Assembly (NCBI RefSeq): GCF_036884655.1
Contig: NC_088340.1
Span: forward strand, 4,791,001-4,855,000
Direction: 5' to 3'
Length of the DNA: 64,000 nt
Origin: Musa acuminata AAA Group
Lineage: Eukaryota > Streptophyta > Magnoliopsida > Zingiberales > Musaceae
Under the pieces are notes generated by a model. It searched no databases and was not told where the DNA came from. It worked only from the letters and a program-made list of their open reading frames with translations. Positions 48,782-62,944 of the stretch are shown here, piece by piece; position 1 is the first letter of the stretch; every line of letters begins with the position of its first letter. Made by a program: the position numbers and the translations under genes.

Positions 48782-51700
48782 TTATGATTGCGTCTTATAA
48801 TTCTTTTGCAAAGCTTCCTGTACATGTGCCACAGCGCTTTCGTAACGTAGAAATCCCATGAACCAGAATTCATGGTTGTCAACTGAGACGATCTGGATGT
48901 ATTTTTCTGCAGAATTTGTTCTGCTTATTGAATGATTAACTGCTCTCAGCTGATGCAAGGGAATTATGACCTGTCCAAGCAAGGGAATTACATCAGTTTT
49001 AGAACTTTCAACCACCATACCACTTCCAAAAAAACAACAGACCACCAGCTCGATGGGTGGATTAGGTTTTAAACTAGTAACTAGAACAACCTAGAGATCA
49101 GAACTAACATTAATCTACTCATTGTCAACCGAATCAATCCAAAATTGCATCAGTTTCACTATAATAGGGGGAATAAACAAGAAATCTTTTGTCCCTTCCA
49201 GAATAACAGAATGTAGGCTACTTAGCTGCCTTTGAGACACCAGAAAATTTAGAATGCAGAATACTAACAAGAATGCCATAGCACAAATTTCAAGCAAAAT
49301 TAATCCATTTTCTAAATATATCAGGGATACAAGTAAAAAGAAAAGAAAATTTATTAACAAGACCACTTTCAGTGTGCTAGTGCATTTAATCATTTACACA
49401 TGGACCAAAGAATGAGATTCACTTTATGAAGATTTACTTATATTGCATATTAGTGCATGTTTTTAACTCAATATTTTAAGGTCTAAAAAGTGGATAAGCA
49501 CAGTTCCTCATCTCAGAATATCTAGCTAATATATGCATACAGCTAATAGTAATTGAACAAGAATCCATTTAGTCATGCATTTGCAAATTAGCTTAATACT
49601 TTGTAACACATTTTGAACAACAAAAACTATTAAGTCGCACATGCTGGTGGATATAATGCATACCTTGTAATAGCTCCATTCAGTTTGATCTCCATTTTTA
49701 TGAGGAAGAGGATTATCACTACAAAAGGCAAGCTTTGCAGAAGAGAGGTAAAGAATTCCCATAATAGGACCAGCCGAAGTTGACAGATAGCATGCGTAAG
49801 TTTCTTTAAGTTGCTCTTCAGGAAACAAATCGAAAGTTTGTTGAAAAATCTTCTTGTAACCACCTTCTGCTATAACTTTAGTACCTTGAGCAAGTCTACC
49901 CATAGCAGCATCAACAAAACTAGGCCCTGTTTTCACTGGATAGAGAAGGAACAAGATTATTGCTAATAAGATATATCAATAATGTTTAATCATACTTAAG
50001 AAGATAAATAATCCAAACGTAAGCATGTGCAGTACCTTGTTAAATTGTATATTCACAAATAGTGTACAAAAGAAAACAAACAAAATACAGTAGACTTTAA
50101 TAAAGGAGATACCTGATGAACAAGAAAGTAGTGAAACCAATATAAGGCTGAACATAGTATAATATATTACTCCCTGCTCCAACTAATTGATATGAACACA
50201 AACCATACACCAGTAAGACATACATGACCCTGGGGCTCTAGGATCTATTTGCTCTCTCGGAAGGCCTCAAAATACATATATATTTTATCAATGAATAGAG
50301 AAGCAGAACAGGGTGTACTCATCTACAGCAAGTTTACAACAAATGGAAAAATGACTACATATTATAAAACAGTTCAGAGAGAATCAATTTAAGAAATATA
50401 TCTTATGAGTTAATCTGTAGTGGTAATTTGCCTCACTAAAGCAGTTAACTAATAGAACACACATGTGACCCAGTTCAAGTTTTCCTCTTCAACATTTATG
50501 CAAGTGTCCAAATATATAAGACTGAGAGTTTCTTACTCATAGTAGATCAACAAACTGCAAATTTGTAGAAAAACTTTAAACACATAATTTAGCAGTACAT
50601 GTTAAACATCCTAGAAATGCCAAAAGCACTTGATTGTCAGCAAAAGAGCATGCATGCTAACAAATATGGCTTTGACTTAACTTTCATATATCCAGCATAA
50701 CAATAAGTTGAAACTGGCGATGCTATCATATGCACATGCTCAGTAATATAAATATTTCTGGCCTTGCCGATATACAAACTACACCCATTTGACAATGGAA
50801 AAAACCCTCTCTACTAAGGTTGCAAAGGATGAATCTCACCAGACCCCATGTTGATGGGAGTCTTTGCACTGAGCCACCCATTTTAGGTTATTCTCAAATA
50901 TGCATTTAGTTCGATTATCATGCATCAAATATCCATGACAAAAGAGGACCTCAAGGATAATAAAGATTATGAAGAAAGAAGAATAAGTTAATCAATAACC
51001 ATGTTTGGAGGTTACAAATAGTGGCCTAATATTCTCTTTCCGAAGACTGCTGACCGAATATTGTCCCAAATGAAACAGAAATTTGGTCTCCTAGTTGGTG
51101 TTTTAGAACTTTCATGGATTTCAAGAAGCATCAAAATGCAGCACCAAACTAACATCACCAAGAGGCAACTCAACATAATAGCTTAATTTTAAAGGAGCAG
51201 GAATATATTGTTGTCTCTGTTCACAAGCCTCAAGTGGTTCCCCTTCAAGACTCAGATTCAGACCTAACATCAATGAGTCAAAACAGAGAAAAACACGTTT
51301 TTTTAATGGAAAGGACATGATTTGGTCTATATTTCATTAGATATCTCCATAGACAAGCAAAATTCCATCTGCAATTTTCTTAAAATTCTTTTTCTAACTG
51401 CTTTATGCTTTTGTTAGAACAAAATATGGGGAGACTACTATGAAGACCATAATGCTCATGTACAAGGCAATGCATATCCCGATAATCTTCCTGGCCACCA
51501 AAAAAGGACACAATAGCAGACATCCACAAATCCCGTTAATTCCATAATTTCCTAAATCTTTTGTAACCTTAAATAAGAACAACCGATCAAGCAACAGACT
51601 ATCTGAACCAAAATTATTCACGAAGAATTCATCTGAAGATCGCACTACTTACAATGTTGCCATGTGTTCCGTGACAAATCCTCAGCCTTCTTCGCCGTCT

Positions 51701-51919
51701 TCCCAACTTTCTTCCCCCACATGCTAAACACGTTCTTGACCGTCTCCATCGTACCTAGTCATCACGACATCAAAAATCGATCCAAACTGCGACTAGTTGA
51801 GATTGTAAGGAGCGGAAGGAAGATATAAATGATTAGAAAATAGTACTTTTAGCGCCGGTTGCCACCGAGGCGCCGCCTGCGTCGCCGTCACCAGCGGCGG
51901 AGGGCGGGGCCTCACTCAT
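48782..51919 (-). CDS. GEM-like GRAM-domain protein (ABA-responsive type)
   Basis: Four exons, 51919-51847, 51754-51653, 49935-49664 and 48970-48782, all GT-AG and in phase, giving 211 residues from the first ATG. Exon 2 encodes [20 protein letters not shown], exon 3 [20 protein letters not shown] and the GRAM domain core ([31 protein letters not shown]), exon 4 the rest ([40 protein letters not shown]). This is the GEM/FIP1 family, whose founder GEM binds CDT1 and represses GLABRA2. GRAM domains bind membranes or lipids. Intron 3 is 1.7 kb. A Pro-rich frame continues 57 codons upstream without ATG and resembles the N-terminus of family members, so the true start is uncertain. Confidence 0.87.
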
Positions 51920-54900
51920 ATCGCTGCTCCGGACTACCACCGGCGGAGAATCAGACGGCTGGGATTGTGATTTAGGTTGGAATAGGGCGCTGACGGGAGG
52001 ATTAAGCGGCGGCAGCGGAGGAGGAGTAGGACGGGGGTCGACGAGCGGCGATTGGACACTGCCCTCGGATCGGGATCCCGATCGGCTCAAATGGTGTGGG
52101 TTGGAATCGCCAACGACCGCTGTCCGCTTCTTTCGCGACGCGAATAGTCAGGTCCCGCTATTCTTAACGACGAGGGCGGTCTGGTGCTCCACCGGATCAC
52201 GTTTAGAGATGCCCCGGAGGTTGCCGCCTCTATACGTTCAACCCAGCAGAACATCAAAAAGCAACAATCTCTGCATCCTACACGACACCTTTATTATGAT
52301 TCGAGGCACACAGAGGGTCCGCGTGAGACTGGTCAGACACAGATCACCACGTATCTGGTAGCTTACGGGTACATAACTTTGGGACGTGAAAAGCACGAGA
52401 GACAATTAATGTATAACCTTCTGGGTCGAGGTACCTCACATAATTGCTTCACGACCCGACTTAACTCACCGCTGATGGTTATTGCCAACGAACCCGATCT
52501 CACCAACCCGATGTGGGCCATGTTGGCCTGACGTAAAACAAGTGCGAACTCGAGTCCGGACTCGAAGCAGCAATCGATGGCTCAATTTGGTGCGATCGGA
52601 CCCAATCTTTGATTCCATCTCTTTCGACGATTCTTTTCCTTCTCACCAGTTCATGTCGGTGCGAGTGGCCCTTTGCGTAAGAGTCTTGAATTGAAATGCT
52701 TAGATCTAAACTAATGAAAAAAGAGTTATATACTCTTATAAATTACCTCTTTTTTTTTTCTCTCTCTGTGCCAAAATAGAATATTCTAAAAATAAATAAT
52801 ATTATTTTAGCATCGTTACATATTAAGTATTGACTAATATTCTAAAACTAATGAAAATAGTTACCATAAGTATGTATGTATGTCCTACAAGTAGGTTTGA
52901 TCCGATTTGATTTCAATTAGTATAGAATCCATCTGAAATTAAGTCGACTAAATAAGTTAATTTATTTTTTCAAATCAAATCATACAATTTAATCAAAATC
53001 GAGTCAGCGATAAAATAAAATAATTTTATTTTATTATCAATCGAAATCAATGATTTTAATTATGATTTCAAATGTAATAGAATCAGATCATAATTATGAA
53101 ACCAAAATCGATAGTTCTAAAACCGAGACAAACGATTCAGGAACTATTAAACAGGACTACCTGCAGCCGGAGAAATGGGCTGATGGCGTTTGTGTGCAGT
53201 CATCTCCACCACCATGCCATGCAATGCACTGCACATTCGACTCTTTCCTGCACTCCAAAAGAGGCTAACGTGACCATGCATCTCCTGCCCAAACTTTAGA
53301 GTCTCTTCTGCCAAGACCACTCCCCCACTGAGAAACCAAAAGAGAACAGCACCTGGGGAAAAGTCACAAACAGATAGCGTGCACCAACATCAATCCATAC
53401 GAGTTACTGCCTCGTGGGTGGTTGGATTTGCTGCAGAGAAGGACATCCAATCACAGACCATCTCATCTGCCTCCCACTTCCCAAAGTAAAGATCCTCCTG
53501 GTGGGTGTGCACTGCTGGCCTGGATTTTGTTTGTCTTCTGCCTTCCTCACCCCTGTCAACCCATCCCAGTAGTACGAAAAGGAGGTCCATACCAGAGCGT
53601 CGCTGCGGAGTCATTTGTACGCGACAGATCCACACTCAAATCATTCACAACTGGAATCTCCTTATTTTATTTGCTCAGGCTTTTGTACATTGTGGCCTTG
53701 GGAGACCGTGACGAGCGACCTGAGACGACTGTTTGTGCCTTCCTTCCTCCAGCGACTACTCTTAATCTGATCCAAGGTGCCTAAAAGTTGGAGCTCTAGT
53801 TTGTCCATTTTTACAGCTTAGGACAAGAATATGTATATATAGTTATAATAAACTTGTGAAGATTAGTGCTTTGATCGGTTCCCTTCTGAACTGTGCTTCC
53901 TTGTTTCCTTTTATACCTGCCATTTGTGTGCCTGCATGCCTTTGGTAAAGAGTGAGAGCTCTGATTTGTCCATTTCCAAGCATTTGCAGCATAGAAAGTC
54001 TTTGAGTAGTTATTTCTTTTTTTGTCAGTTTCTCTTCTGAACAGTGCTTCTTTGTGTCCCTTCAACACCCAGTCAACTTCCATCTTTTCTTGCAGAAGAG
54101 AAAAAAAGCAAGCTTGTTGGAGGATAAGGCTGCTCTTCACAAGTGCATCCATTTTTCTCAGGAGGAGGAGGAGGCATGGATGATGCTGTCAAGATCTCAG
54201 GGCCATGTGCACCCCCTCCATGATTAGAAGTCACAATTAGCTAGAGCAGCTGCAGAACTACTGAGCTCAATGTACTGGTAAGCTTCTGCGAGGCAATCGA
54301 CGACGGCATCTTGTCTTTGAGACCATATGTTAATCTAGGAGAGTGTGAAGCGATGGATGGACGGATGCAAAAGCCAGGGCGGATGAAGCTCCAATAATTT
54401 CCATGCATGTCAATGGCGGATGGATAAGCCCAAATCCTGTCACTCTCTCCCCCTCTTCATCGGGTCATTCAAAATCGATATCAAATCAAGCGAACTTGCC
54501 GCACTGACACCGTCCTCATCTCCGAAACCCCTTTTGGTGCGCACTTGTTGTACCTGCCCTGTTGATTGGCCCGCCAGCGGAGCCCACCGCAGGGCCCAGG
54601 TGCCAGGGGATGACTGACACCCACGGTGCATGCTCTCACCGCTCATGATAGAAACCGGGTGAGATGGGATGAGGTAAGTTATACCGTGGGAGTCAAACGT
54701 AAATAACTGCAGAGGGTAGTAAGTTAGGCCGAGCCTCCCATAAATATCTTGATGCCCCAGCAACTCGTACTCACTCTTTTTTTTGGGCACATAAATAAAT
54801 AAATATTATTTTAAATTTGAAGAGATTTGATCAAATCAGAGAATTAAGGAAATGTCCAAATAAATCGAGGCGGATGGGATAAAAGAAGAGATGGAAAATA

Positions 54901-55239
54901 AAGTGGAGATGAGGTGAGTTCTTGAGACAGTGGCAGTGGAAAGCGTGGTGGAGGGCGATTCCCAACGCCTTAAGGTGGGAGGGCGATGGCTGAATCTGAG
55001 ACGGTAATCACGAAATAACATATATTAATACTTGTATAAATATTTAATAGGAAAATTAGGACCATCACGAACAGATCTCATCTTCTTTTACTCTGATATA
55101 AAAATTAATATTAAAAAAATAATTCTTGTATTATTTTTCACATGACGTCTCCCTCTCTTCTCTTCTGCCCCCAAACTAAGCTACCCTAAATCTCGGTTTG
55201 CAGTCCGCCTTTCGTTGCTCACCTCTCTCTCTCGGTGGG
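51920..55239. other. Intergenic DNA between divergent genes
   Basis: 51920-52090 may be coding extension or leader of the GEM-like gene. Further right no gene is supported: frames at 52.1-52.5, 53.4-53.8 and 54.4-54.8 kb are unrelated to known families. 52720-53110 is AT-rich. The last 80 bases are pyrimidine-rich leader of the auxin receptor gene. Confidence 0.5.
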
Positions 55240-57356
55240 ATGAGAGAGGAGAGGTCGGACATGTCGGAGGACGAGGATGGGGGAGGAGAGGAGAAGGACA
55301 GCTGGGCGCCGGGCCTTGGCGTAGCTGGAAAGAGCAGAGGCGCACCGGACCCGCTGCCGCCGCCGTTGTGCGACCAGGTGCTGGAGAACGTCCTCGAGAA
55401 CGTGCTTCAGTTCCTGACGTTGCGCCGGGATCGGAACGCGGTGTCGCTGGTGTGTCGGTCGTGGTATCGGGCAGAGGCCCAGACTCGGCGGGAGCTCTTC
55501 ATCGGAAACTGCTACGCGGTCTCCCCGCGGCGAGCCATCGACCGATTCCGTTGCGTCCGGTCGCTAGTCCTCAAGGGCAAGCCCCGGTTCGCCGACTTCG
55601 GTCTGGTGCCCATCGGCTGGGGCGCCCACTTCTCCCCCTGGGCCTCCGCCATGGCTGCCGGCTACCCCTGGCTCGAGAAGATCTGCCTCAAGCGAATGTC
55701 AGTCACCGACGACGACCTCTCCCTCCTCGCCCTCTCCTTCCCCTTCTTCAAGGGTCTCACGCTCATCTGCTGCGACGGCTTCGGCACCGCCGGCCTCGCC
55801 GTCTTCGCCGAGAAGTGCAGGTAAGAGCTCTTTTACCACTCAGCTTGTTTTGTCTCCAATTAGATCTGAGCTGTGTGATAAATCTAAGAAGCATTGACCT
55901 TGGAGTAATTCAACTCCAGCTTCGAGTGCATAAGCTGCATACCATTTTGATGTGGGGTTCTTGGTTTTGTGAAATTGGTTGACCGATGGATTGTCCTTAG
56001 GCATCTCCGGCTGCTAGATCTGATAGAGGACTATTTCGAGGAAGAGGAGTATGAGGTTGTGGATTGGATTTCCAAGTTCCCGGAGACAACGACAAGCTTG
56101 GAGACGCTAGGGTTCGATTGCCTGCCATCCGCAGTCAATTTCGAGGCGTTGGAGGCGCTCATTGCCCGATCCCCTGCCCTCCGGCAGCTGCGGGTGAACC
56201 ACCATGTCACAGTGGACCAGCTCCGCCGCCTCATGGTGCGGGCACCCCAGCTCACCCACCTTGGCACAGGGTCCTTCAGATCCCCTGAAGAGGGAGAAGG
56301 AATGGAGCATGAGGCCCATCTTGTATCTGCCTTTGCCGCCTCTAGGTCACTCGTTTCTCTGTCCGGCTTCCGTGAGGTGGCATCTCAGTTCCTCCCTGCC
56401 ATTTACCCGGTTTGTTCCAACATCACCTTCCTTAACTTCAGCTTTGCTGAGATAACCGCAGAGGAGCTTAAGCCTGTGATCCGTCATTGCCATAATCTGC
56501 AGAATTTCTGGGTAGTTGCCATTTCCAACTTGAGTTGATCTAATCTAATTTTATCCATTTTGGCATCTAAATTTCCCTGTTCTTTGTGTCTTGTATCTAG
56601 GTCCTTGATACCGTGCGTGATGAGGGGCTTCAGGCAGTGGCAGCCACATGTAAAGACCTCCGAGAGCTGCGGGTGTTCCCTTTAGACGCAACAGAGGACT
56701 CTGAGGGGTTTGTTTCAGATGTTGGCCTCACTGCTATTTCTGAGGGCTGCCGTAAACTCCAATCTATTCTGTATTTCTGCCAGCGGATGACCAATAAGGC
56801 AGTATTAACGATGTCCAAGAATTGCCAGGAACTCGTCGTTTTTCGCCTTTGTATCATGGCTCGCCACCTTCCTGACCACCATACTGGAGAGCCCATGGAC
56901 GAGGGATTTGGCGCTATAGTGATGAACTGCAAGAAGCTCACCAGGCTAGCAGTATCTGGGTTGCTTACCGACAAGGCATTCGGGTACATTGGGAAGTATG
57001 GGAAGTCAATCAGAACTTTATCTGTTGCTTTTGCAGGGAACAGTGACATGGGGCTGAGGTATGTGCTTGAAGGATGCCCCAAACTGCAGAAGCTTGAGAT
57101 CAGGGATAGCCCTTTTGGGGATCCAGCACTGTTATCTGGGATTCACCATTACTACAATATGAGGTTCCTTTGGATGTCTTCATGCAAGCTGTCTCATAGG
57201 GGTTGTGAGGATGTGGCTCAGAGGTTGCCACGCTTGGTTGTTGAAGTGATTAGAGATCGACCTGAAACTGAGGACGAAGCTGTTGAGAAATTATACATGT
57301 ATCGTTCCCTAGTGGGCCGGAGAAATGATGCACCGCCTTTCGTGAAGATCTTATAG
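55240..57356 (+). CDS. AFB5: Auxin receptor F-box protein, AFB4/AFB5 clade
   Basis: Three exons, 55240-55820, 56001-56511 and 56601-57356, introns 180 and 89 bp with GT-AG ends, giving 615 residues. An acidic N-terminal extension ([20 protein letters not shown]) marks the AFB4/5 clade. The F-box is at about 45-85 ([24 protein letters not shown]), followed by [17 protein letters not shown] and [20 protein letters not shown], then leucine-rich repeats to the end. Clade members form SCF ligases that bind auxin, or picloram-type synthetic auxins, together with Aux/IAA repressors in the nucleus, causing repressor breakdown. Both introns sit at the positions of TIR1-family genes. A second in-frame ATG lies seven codons in. 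Length is close to Arabidopsis AFB5. Confidence 0.93.
57154..57174 (+). promoter_or_regulatory. Diverged miR393 target site
   Basis: The segment encoding NMRFLWM is where TIR1/AFB2/AFB3 carry the miR393 site. CCTTTGGA, facing the miRNA 5' end, is intact, but the next positions give two G:U pairs, one mismatch and further changes toward the miRNA 3' end, so regulation is probably weak or absent. Confidence 0.6.
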
Positions 57357-60300
57357 TGTTACTCGTTCCATGAAACAGCTATCAGGAGGAAGAATATCTG
57401 TAGTTGTCTTGTGGGCCGATGAATGATCTTATTCTGAGATAGGCAGCTGGTTCCGATCAGTGCTGAGAGGGTGAATCTGGTGGGTGGTCTTCTTGATCCT
57501 TAAGATGATTCTTGCTCTTCATTCCATGGGAAGATAATTCGGGTGTATCTTCTGTTCTGCTCTCATTTTCTTCTGTTTGGGCTGCTGGAATGACATTTAT
57601 GTTAGAAGAACATCAGAGATAATATCATCTTTTAATTGAATATTTTTGTTTCTATTTCACATTTGGTAGTCCAATCAAGTGGATGGCGGAGGGAAGAAAT
57701 TGGTGTGAGGATGTTGTATAAATAAGCTATTATTTCTAGGAGGTTTTCTTAGCATTACAATTTGATTTAAGAGCGAGGCTGCATGACCACACAATCAACC
57801 TCTTCAACTGGGTTTTCAGATGGTAGCAGACCCTTAAAACTTCTGAACGACTATTTGTGGCCTCACATTCTATTAATCTCTTTGGAGAAGGCAAGCAGGT
57901 GCATCTCCGGAGCACATTTATACCTTCCAGCAACTGGTTTTTCAGGCTGAGGTGAAATTCGAGACTCCAAAAGAGTTTTCCTTATTATTATGTAAGAGTT
58001 TTAGTTCATTAGTGGATAATTTAGATCACAGTTCATCTGGTGCTTTTATTGCTTGGTTATGTGAACATAAACCTGAGTTAGGATTATTATTTCCTTTACT
58101 CTGAAGAGTTTTCAAGTTCTAGTTTATCAGTGGATAATTCAGATTTATTATCTGGTGCTTTTATTGTTTGCTCACATGAACCTAAATTTGAGGTAGGAAC
58201 TTGAATTTTGTTTCAACTTTCCTCATAATGCGCTGGTCATGGTCATGGTCATGGTCATGGTTGTCCCCATATAGTTACTCTTATGCCTGGTGCCGGTAAA
58301 TGATATGTTCATGGAGACTTGTGTCTATTACAGCTTAGGCAAAGTCTTCACCACTCCAATGGTCAACACATGGTTAGCCTATGGTCCCCAAGAGAAGGTA
58401 ACAGTTCATTGATTGGACTGGCTCTATCATCAGACTAGTGCACCTTTAGGACCGCAGGCCATTGGCTTTTTTGCTCGTATTGATGGGCAGGTGAGCCGCT
58501 CCTATCAACGTGTGGCCCATGAAGGTTTTAACTAGACCTGTTTCCATTGCCATTACTATTATCTCTGCCCTGGTACCTTTGAGGAGCTACGGAAAGTAAG
58601 AAGAGGTATCTTCCTTTTTCTTTGTTTGCTTGCTTCTTCTTTTTTTCCCTCTGTTGGGTGCAATCATTTGAATTATGCCTTTGATGGCTCCTCCCTGTGG
58701 GACTCCTTTGCTGCTTTAACATGCTAAGAATGGAGTCTCTTTCCACTCCCCAATCTGATATGAACAGCTTCGGAACAAAGTGGCATATTGGGTTTAGGAA
58801 GACCCACCATGGACCCAGCTTCTGTTCTTTCTGCTATGCTATTTCATCTTGGACATTAATCTGCATGGTGGTTGATACTTTCTTCAGTCTAGAAGGTATA
58901 AATTAGCTGAAAGTTGAACAGTAACTAGACTCCAAGAGAAGTTTCCACTGGAGCTTCCTTTTTCTCTTTATGTTTTTGAGAAGACGAAAATAGTAACCTT
59001 TTTTTTCCAAAAGAAAATAGTACTTCTGATTCATGCTTCTTGTACCCCATTAGTCAGATGATGCTTTTTATGCTTTCACTTTACCACCAGTGACACAGGT
59101 CGAGATGTGTGCACGGTGAAACATGGAGTGAAGGTAATAAGAGGCCTCCATTTATTGCCACTTGTTCATTAGGTAAATTCATTATTGAGTAATCGTGCTT
59201 TGGTGTGATGGAAACAAAATAATAAACTGGTGTGATTTGATAGGTAGAAATGGTGGTATTCGAGGACCTTCGTGGCCTAGCAGACAGCTAAGGCACCACA
59301 TGAAGCTGGCAAAAAGATAAGGGCTATTTATCGAGAAAATTCTCTGAGTTTTTTTATATTTGATTTTTACTCTTTTTTTTAATCAAAATATTCTCAATAA
59401 AATTGGTTATAAACGATGATTATATTTTGATTTGATTTTTTTTATTAAATTGATTTTTTTAATGAATCAATTGGTTCTATTAAATTTGAACTATTCAATT
59501 TATTTAGTTGAGTCTTAGATTATCTCTTGATTTTTTTTTAATTATCTCTCACCTTCAGGCCGTCCGTCACTTTCTTTTACCACCTCCTCACCCTTCCCCT
59601 CCTCCTCCACCTGTCTCCTCTACCCACTCCACCTCCACTGTCAATTTCTTCTACTTCCCCACCATCTCGCTCACGCGCTCTCTCTCCTCCTCATGTCTCT
59701 TTCCTTTCACTTTCATCCTCCTTAAAAGGTATTACACTCTAGTTATAAACATTCAAAGAACATATTAAGAATATATGTTAATTTTTAATATAAAATTATC
59801 TTGCATTTATCATAAAATTAAGTTATTTTAAAAAAATATATATTAATTTTTATATAAAATTATCCTAAATTATTTAAGAAAGTTGTTATGTTTGAATTAC
59901 GCTCGGGTTATTTAAGAAAATTATACTCCTTCATAGAACATATTAAAAAATATTTTATTTTCTATATAAACTTATCCTAAATTTATCATAAACCTAATTA
60001 CAAAATCCTACCTTTCTTATTTCCTATTTCCTATATTGACTTAGTTATACTTGAAATTGAAATGAATTAAACTTGATTATCTAACCTATTTTAAAATTTA
60101 TAAATTTGTTAATTTTATATATTTTAAGATAATTAATTATCAAAACTTCAAGAATTCTATTAGAATATGATTCTAACAAACAATATATTAGTTTTTAATT
60201 TTATGATAAATTTAGAAGAAGTTTATATAAAAATTAATATTTTTTAATAAGTTTTATGAATAAATGAGTGTGAATCGATTATAATCCGAGTATAACTTGA

Positions 60301-61865
60301 ATGTAAATGATTCAACTTGATTCGATCCGAAGAAATCCAACCCAAACGGATCGATCGGGCTTAAATTAGTTCCAAGTAAATGTCAGAATTAATGGTGAAA
60401 TAAATCCAGGTTGAAGCTTTTCAATGGAGATTTGAAATTGAGACTAATTGTTTGTTGTTTCTTTGGTCTTTTCCTATTGTATGGCTTTTTGTTGTTGAGC
60501 TTAAAGTCTTTCATGTTCCATAAAAGATAGCCATGTAAGGTTGCCACATTGCATTTGTTCTCATCCTCCTGAATTAGTCATCCACACTTTTGAGACATCC
60601 ATTTTGTTTATCCTCCACGCAATGGTCAAAAGATGTTGGGGAAGCTATAATTATGTTTCTGTGGACTCCACCCCATAAAGGTCAACAACTCATTGATAAA
60701 GCTCAATATGTTGAGTTAGATTGATTGTGACGAGTTTGATGTCTCTTAATGTCAAGTTTGTTGATAAATTGATGTTTTCGATGATTTCTAAGTAGACATG
60801 ATTGAGTTTGATGCCACTTTTCTAATAGGGTGGCTGCTTTATCTCCAAGAATTATTCTGCTAATGAGTTTGCAGCCCTGAACAGGAGGAACATGTTGACT
60901 AGTTGATATGGCCGAGGAGAGTAGGAGGAACATGTTGGATTTAATTTGAGTATATCTTTTCATTGTAAAATCATAATAAATTCAGTTTAGAGGTCAATAT
61001 AATTTTCTCTCTTGTTTAAATATATTTTTTTTATTTTGATTTATTATTCGATTCATCAAGAGATGTGGAGAAAATATTAGAGTGAAAATCTCATATCAAT
61101 CTCAGGAAGAGATTTCGTCTTAAAAAAATAATTACATGTCTCTGAATTCTTTCTAATTTGTTATCTTTTTAATTTATTTTATTTTATTTTTTATCCCAAC
61201 AGAATACCCCAGAAAAATCATAAAATTGAAATATAGACAACACTTGATGACTGCTTGTCACCATAGTTTCTTCTTCAGATATCATCCATGGCAATGGATT
61301 GTTTTGCTTCTTCTTAATCAACTACTACATGTCTTTGTCAACACATTTGATCTTTCCTTTGGCACCAACTTTGCATAATATATCTACTCCATTGACCACC
61401 TCACCTGCAACCACATGAGGGCATCTATTGCTCTTAATAATTTGAGAGGGAAGTTTGTACAAACAATATAGTGACCCCTTCCTAGTGAAAAGGGGCAAAG
61501 CTTCCTAAAGGGTCGTAAGGCTCACAAGTTCGTTGGAGATTACGAAAGGGTAAAACCTTGCTGGTACATTTATCGTCTAAAACCTTGCTGGTACATCTAT
61601 CGTCTAAAACGAATAATGTTTTATGAGTCTACGGATCGCATCAATAATCGATCGACCAAATAGTCCCTTATCATTATTACATATTATCTACTTCAGCAGC
61701 TATCAGCACCGAAGCAAAAACAATCACATGAGTTTGAGGTTGCAATGAGTAATCAATACAAAGCCTTATAACTGGCATCATATGCGAATACATTTGTAAC
61801 AGGAAAATGAGGGCAAAAAGAGGCGTTGCAAAACAGTTGATGGAAAGAGTTTATAGCTAGTCAAT
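57357..61865. other. Intergenic DNA
   Basis: Begins with the 3' untranslated region of the auxin receptor gene. A 'ggtcat' hexamer is repeated about five times near 58235-58260. 59340-60300 and 60960-61200 are AT-rich. A 26-bp unit ('aaaccttgctggtacat...') is repeated at 61552 and 61578. No gene seen. Confidence 0.5.
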
Positions 61866-62908
61866 TCAAGCTGAACACTCTTCCTTGCAAGCATCATCTA
61901 CTGCTGCTGCATCCTCACATAAATCACCCTCAATCTTCTGCAGGAACTCGAGCATCGTCTTGAGGCTCTCCTCGTCATCTGCACTCAACAATGGCTCTAT
62001 CAACTACTATCTTCGTCTATCACCGACGAAGAGAGCAAACGCAGAGGCACGCGAACTCACCGAGCCTGGGAACGGTGTGGCCTCTCGGGTGTCGGATGAG
62101 ATACGGATCGACAAACTTCCCCAGTAGCTGCTCGCCATTCTTCTTCAAGAAGTCCTTCTCACCTGCACAAATGATTGCAGTGATGCTCTTCTAATCGTAA
62201 TTCCTCCACAAGTAGCAAACACACACACTCGCGCTATCATTTTTAATGGTGAAAGGCTTCCACGGAATTGGATTCGATGACCGAAGACCGCGTCACTCCA
62301 AACAAAGTCCACGGTCAACGAGGAAGCTATCGACCGTCGGTTCCTAATCCAAGGGTCCAAAGTATACGACGTTTTAACGAAGACGATAAATATATACATG
62401 GATCATCTATTACCTATGAAGTGAAGCGAGGTGCAGTCGATCTTGGCGGCAGAGTAGACCCTCTCGACCACCTCCGGTGCTTTAAACATCGCACCTCCCA
62501 TGAACACCAAGTACTTCAGCTTCGGCACCGTCGTCAACGCCAATCCCTATCCACTCATAACGTTATTTTAAGAGGAAGACGAATCCAACTGCGCATGGCG
62601 AAACCCCAAATCAAACCTTGGATTGCAGACTCGCAAGCGCGGCGGAAAGAATCGCTCCCTAATTGAAAGTTACCCAAATAATAATTCCATTAATAATTCC
62701 TTCTCAGACCCATTAAATCGCTAATTCTACACACTGACCATTAAAACTGTGTTATTTACCTGAGAGAAACCCATCAGACCATCGAACGGCCCTTGTTCGA
62801 TCATCAGCTCCTCCACCCGGGCAAAAGCCTTGTCAAGATTCGTGTACACCATAAAGTCCTAATTCCATCCCACACAAATAAATGATCATAAATACTTACG
62901 GTGTTAAA

Positions 62909-62944
<36 letters not shown>

